DNA of 64,000 nt from an uncultured Oligoflexia bacterium. GTDB lineage: Bacteria > Bdellovibrionota > Bacteriovoracia > Bacteriovoracales > Bacteriovoracaceae. The DNA lies in contig CAJXPQ010000003.1 in the NCBI GenBank assembly GCA_913058265.1, positions 62,001 to 126,000 of the forward strand, read 5' to 3'. Within the stretch, counting starts at the first letter, position 1. Each line of letters begins with the position of its first letter. The position numbers and the translations under genes were made by a program. This document shows, one piece after another, positions 63,945-64,000 of the stretch. The notes under the pieces were generated by a model that saw only the letters and a program-made list of their open reading frames with translations, made no database searches and was not told the DNA's origin.

Positions 63945-64000
63945 TAATTCTCCTGACTTCATTACTTGGCTCTCTAATGACTTATGAGTTATCTAAAGTT
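63941..64000 (+). CDS. N-terminus of a membrane protein, truncated by the window end
   Basis: GTG 63941 follows a near-perfect anti-SD match, AAGGAGGTGAT at 63927-63937, and begins a hydrophobic segment (VIILLTSLLGSLMTYELSKV). The stop of the previous gene overlaps it (GTGA). It runs off the end. The two genes are likely subunits of one membrane protein pair. Confidence 0.55.
   Translation, partial: MIILLTSLLGSLMTYELSKV

Noticed and set aside
1-64000. tRNA genes, insertion sequences, att sites or prophage genes
   Set aside because: Reading both strands showed no cloverleaf-like sequence with a T-loop consensus outside genes, no transposase or integrase frame and no long flanking direct repeats. 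A covariance-model scan could still find a missed small RNA.

Overview
The window is AT-rich bacterial chromosome with about 65 densely packed protein genes. Many products carry Sec signal peptides or lipoprotein boxes, and several are large surface proteins with Ig-like, TIG or LamG-like domains. Others are outer-membrane c-type cytochromes and HExxH proteases. I saw no rRNA, tRNA, transposase, phage gene or CRISPR array. This mix suggests a Gram-negative marine bacterium, and my best guess is a low-GC member of Bdellovibrionota (Bacteriovorax/Halobacteriovorax-like). That placement is inference from style and gene content, not from a marker gene.

Layout. 0-4.8 kb: a truncated CDS, a class I methyltransferase, a PlsC-like acyltransferase, an AlkB-type dioxygenase, a SOUL lipoprotein and small exported proteins. 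4.8-12.3 kb: a thiol/redox block (exported glutathione peroxidase, YghU-type GST, a DsbB/DsbA pair, a peroxiredoxin-glutaredoxin hybrid), with a decayed delta-class carbonic anhydrase, an M23 peptidase and a SWIB protein. 12.4-13.1 kb: a frameshifted secreted HExxH protein. 13.3-19.6 kb: a compact urate-catabolism locus. 19.6-29.4 kb: glyoxalase I, an AzlCD exporter, DUF2237 and DCC proteins, a nitrobindin-like/YqjG/DoxX operon (DoxX is frameshifted), a rhomboid protease, a second SOUL protein and a LamG-like lipoprotein. 29.5-34.5 kb: M28 peptidase, SDR, cold-shock protein, SelO and a beta-helix protein. 34.7-41.2 kb: a 1966-residue lipoprotein of 21 TIG repeats with a coupled partner. 42-46.4 kb: two proton antiporters, an FKBP and a HAD phosphatase. 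46.5-51.8 kb: DNA polymerase II, an ABC-F ATPase and an unknown protein. 51.9-58.7 kb: a Nudix hydrolase, a 1152-residue secreted protein with kinase-like and HExxH motifs, GDPD, a secreted HExxH protein and an FHA protein. 58.9-64 kb: lipoproteins, then a divergent cluster of c-type heme proteins that includes a heme-bearing beta-barrel.

The most interesting system is the urate locus. A membrane urate hydroxylase with a C-terminal cytochrome c domain (PuuD) is divergent from 5-hydroxyisourate hydrolase (UraH). UraH is directly followed by a 1547-residue polypeptide that I read as malate synthase, then OHCU decarboxylase, then a beta-lactamase-fold serine hydrolase, then allantoicase. Together these cover urate to malate except for allantoinase and ureidoglycolate lyase. 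The serine hydrolase, with a complete catalytic triad of motifs, lies between the domains for the steps before and after allantoin hydrolysis. It is therefore a candidate for a non-homologous allantoinase; this is a hypothesis.

Three genes are broken by single-base changes (delta carbonic anhydrase, secreted HExxH protein, DoxX). The first also has a nonsense codon, which argues for real decay there; the other two could be sequencing errors.
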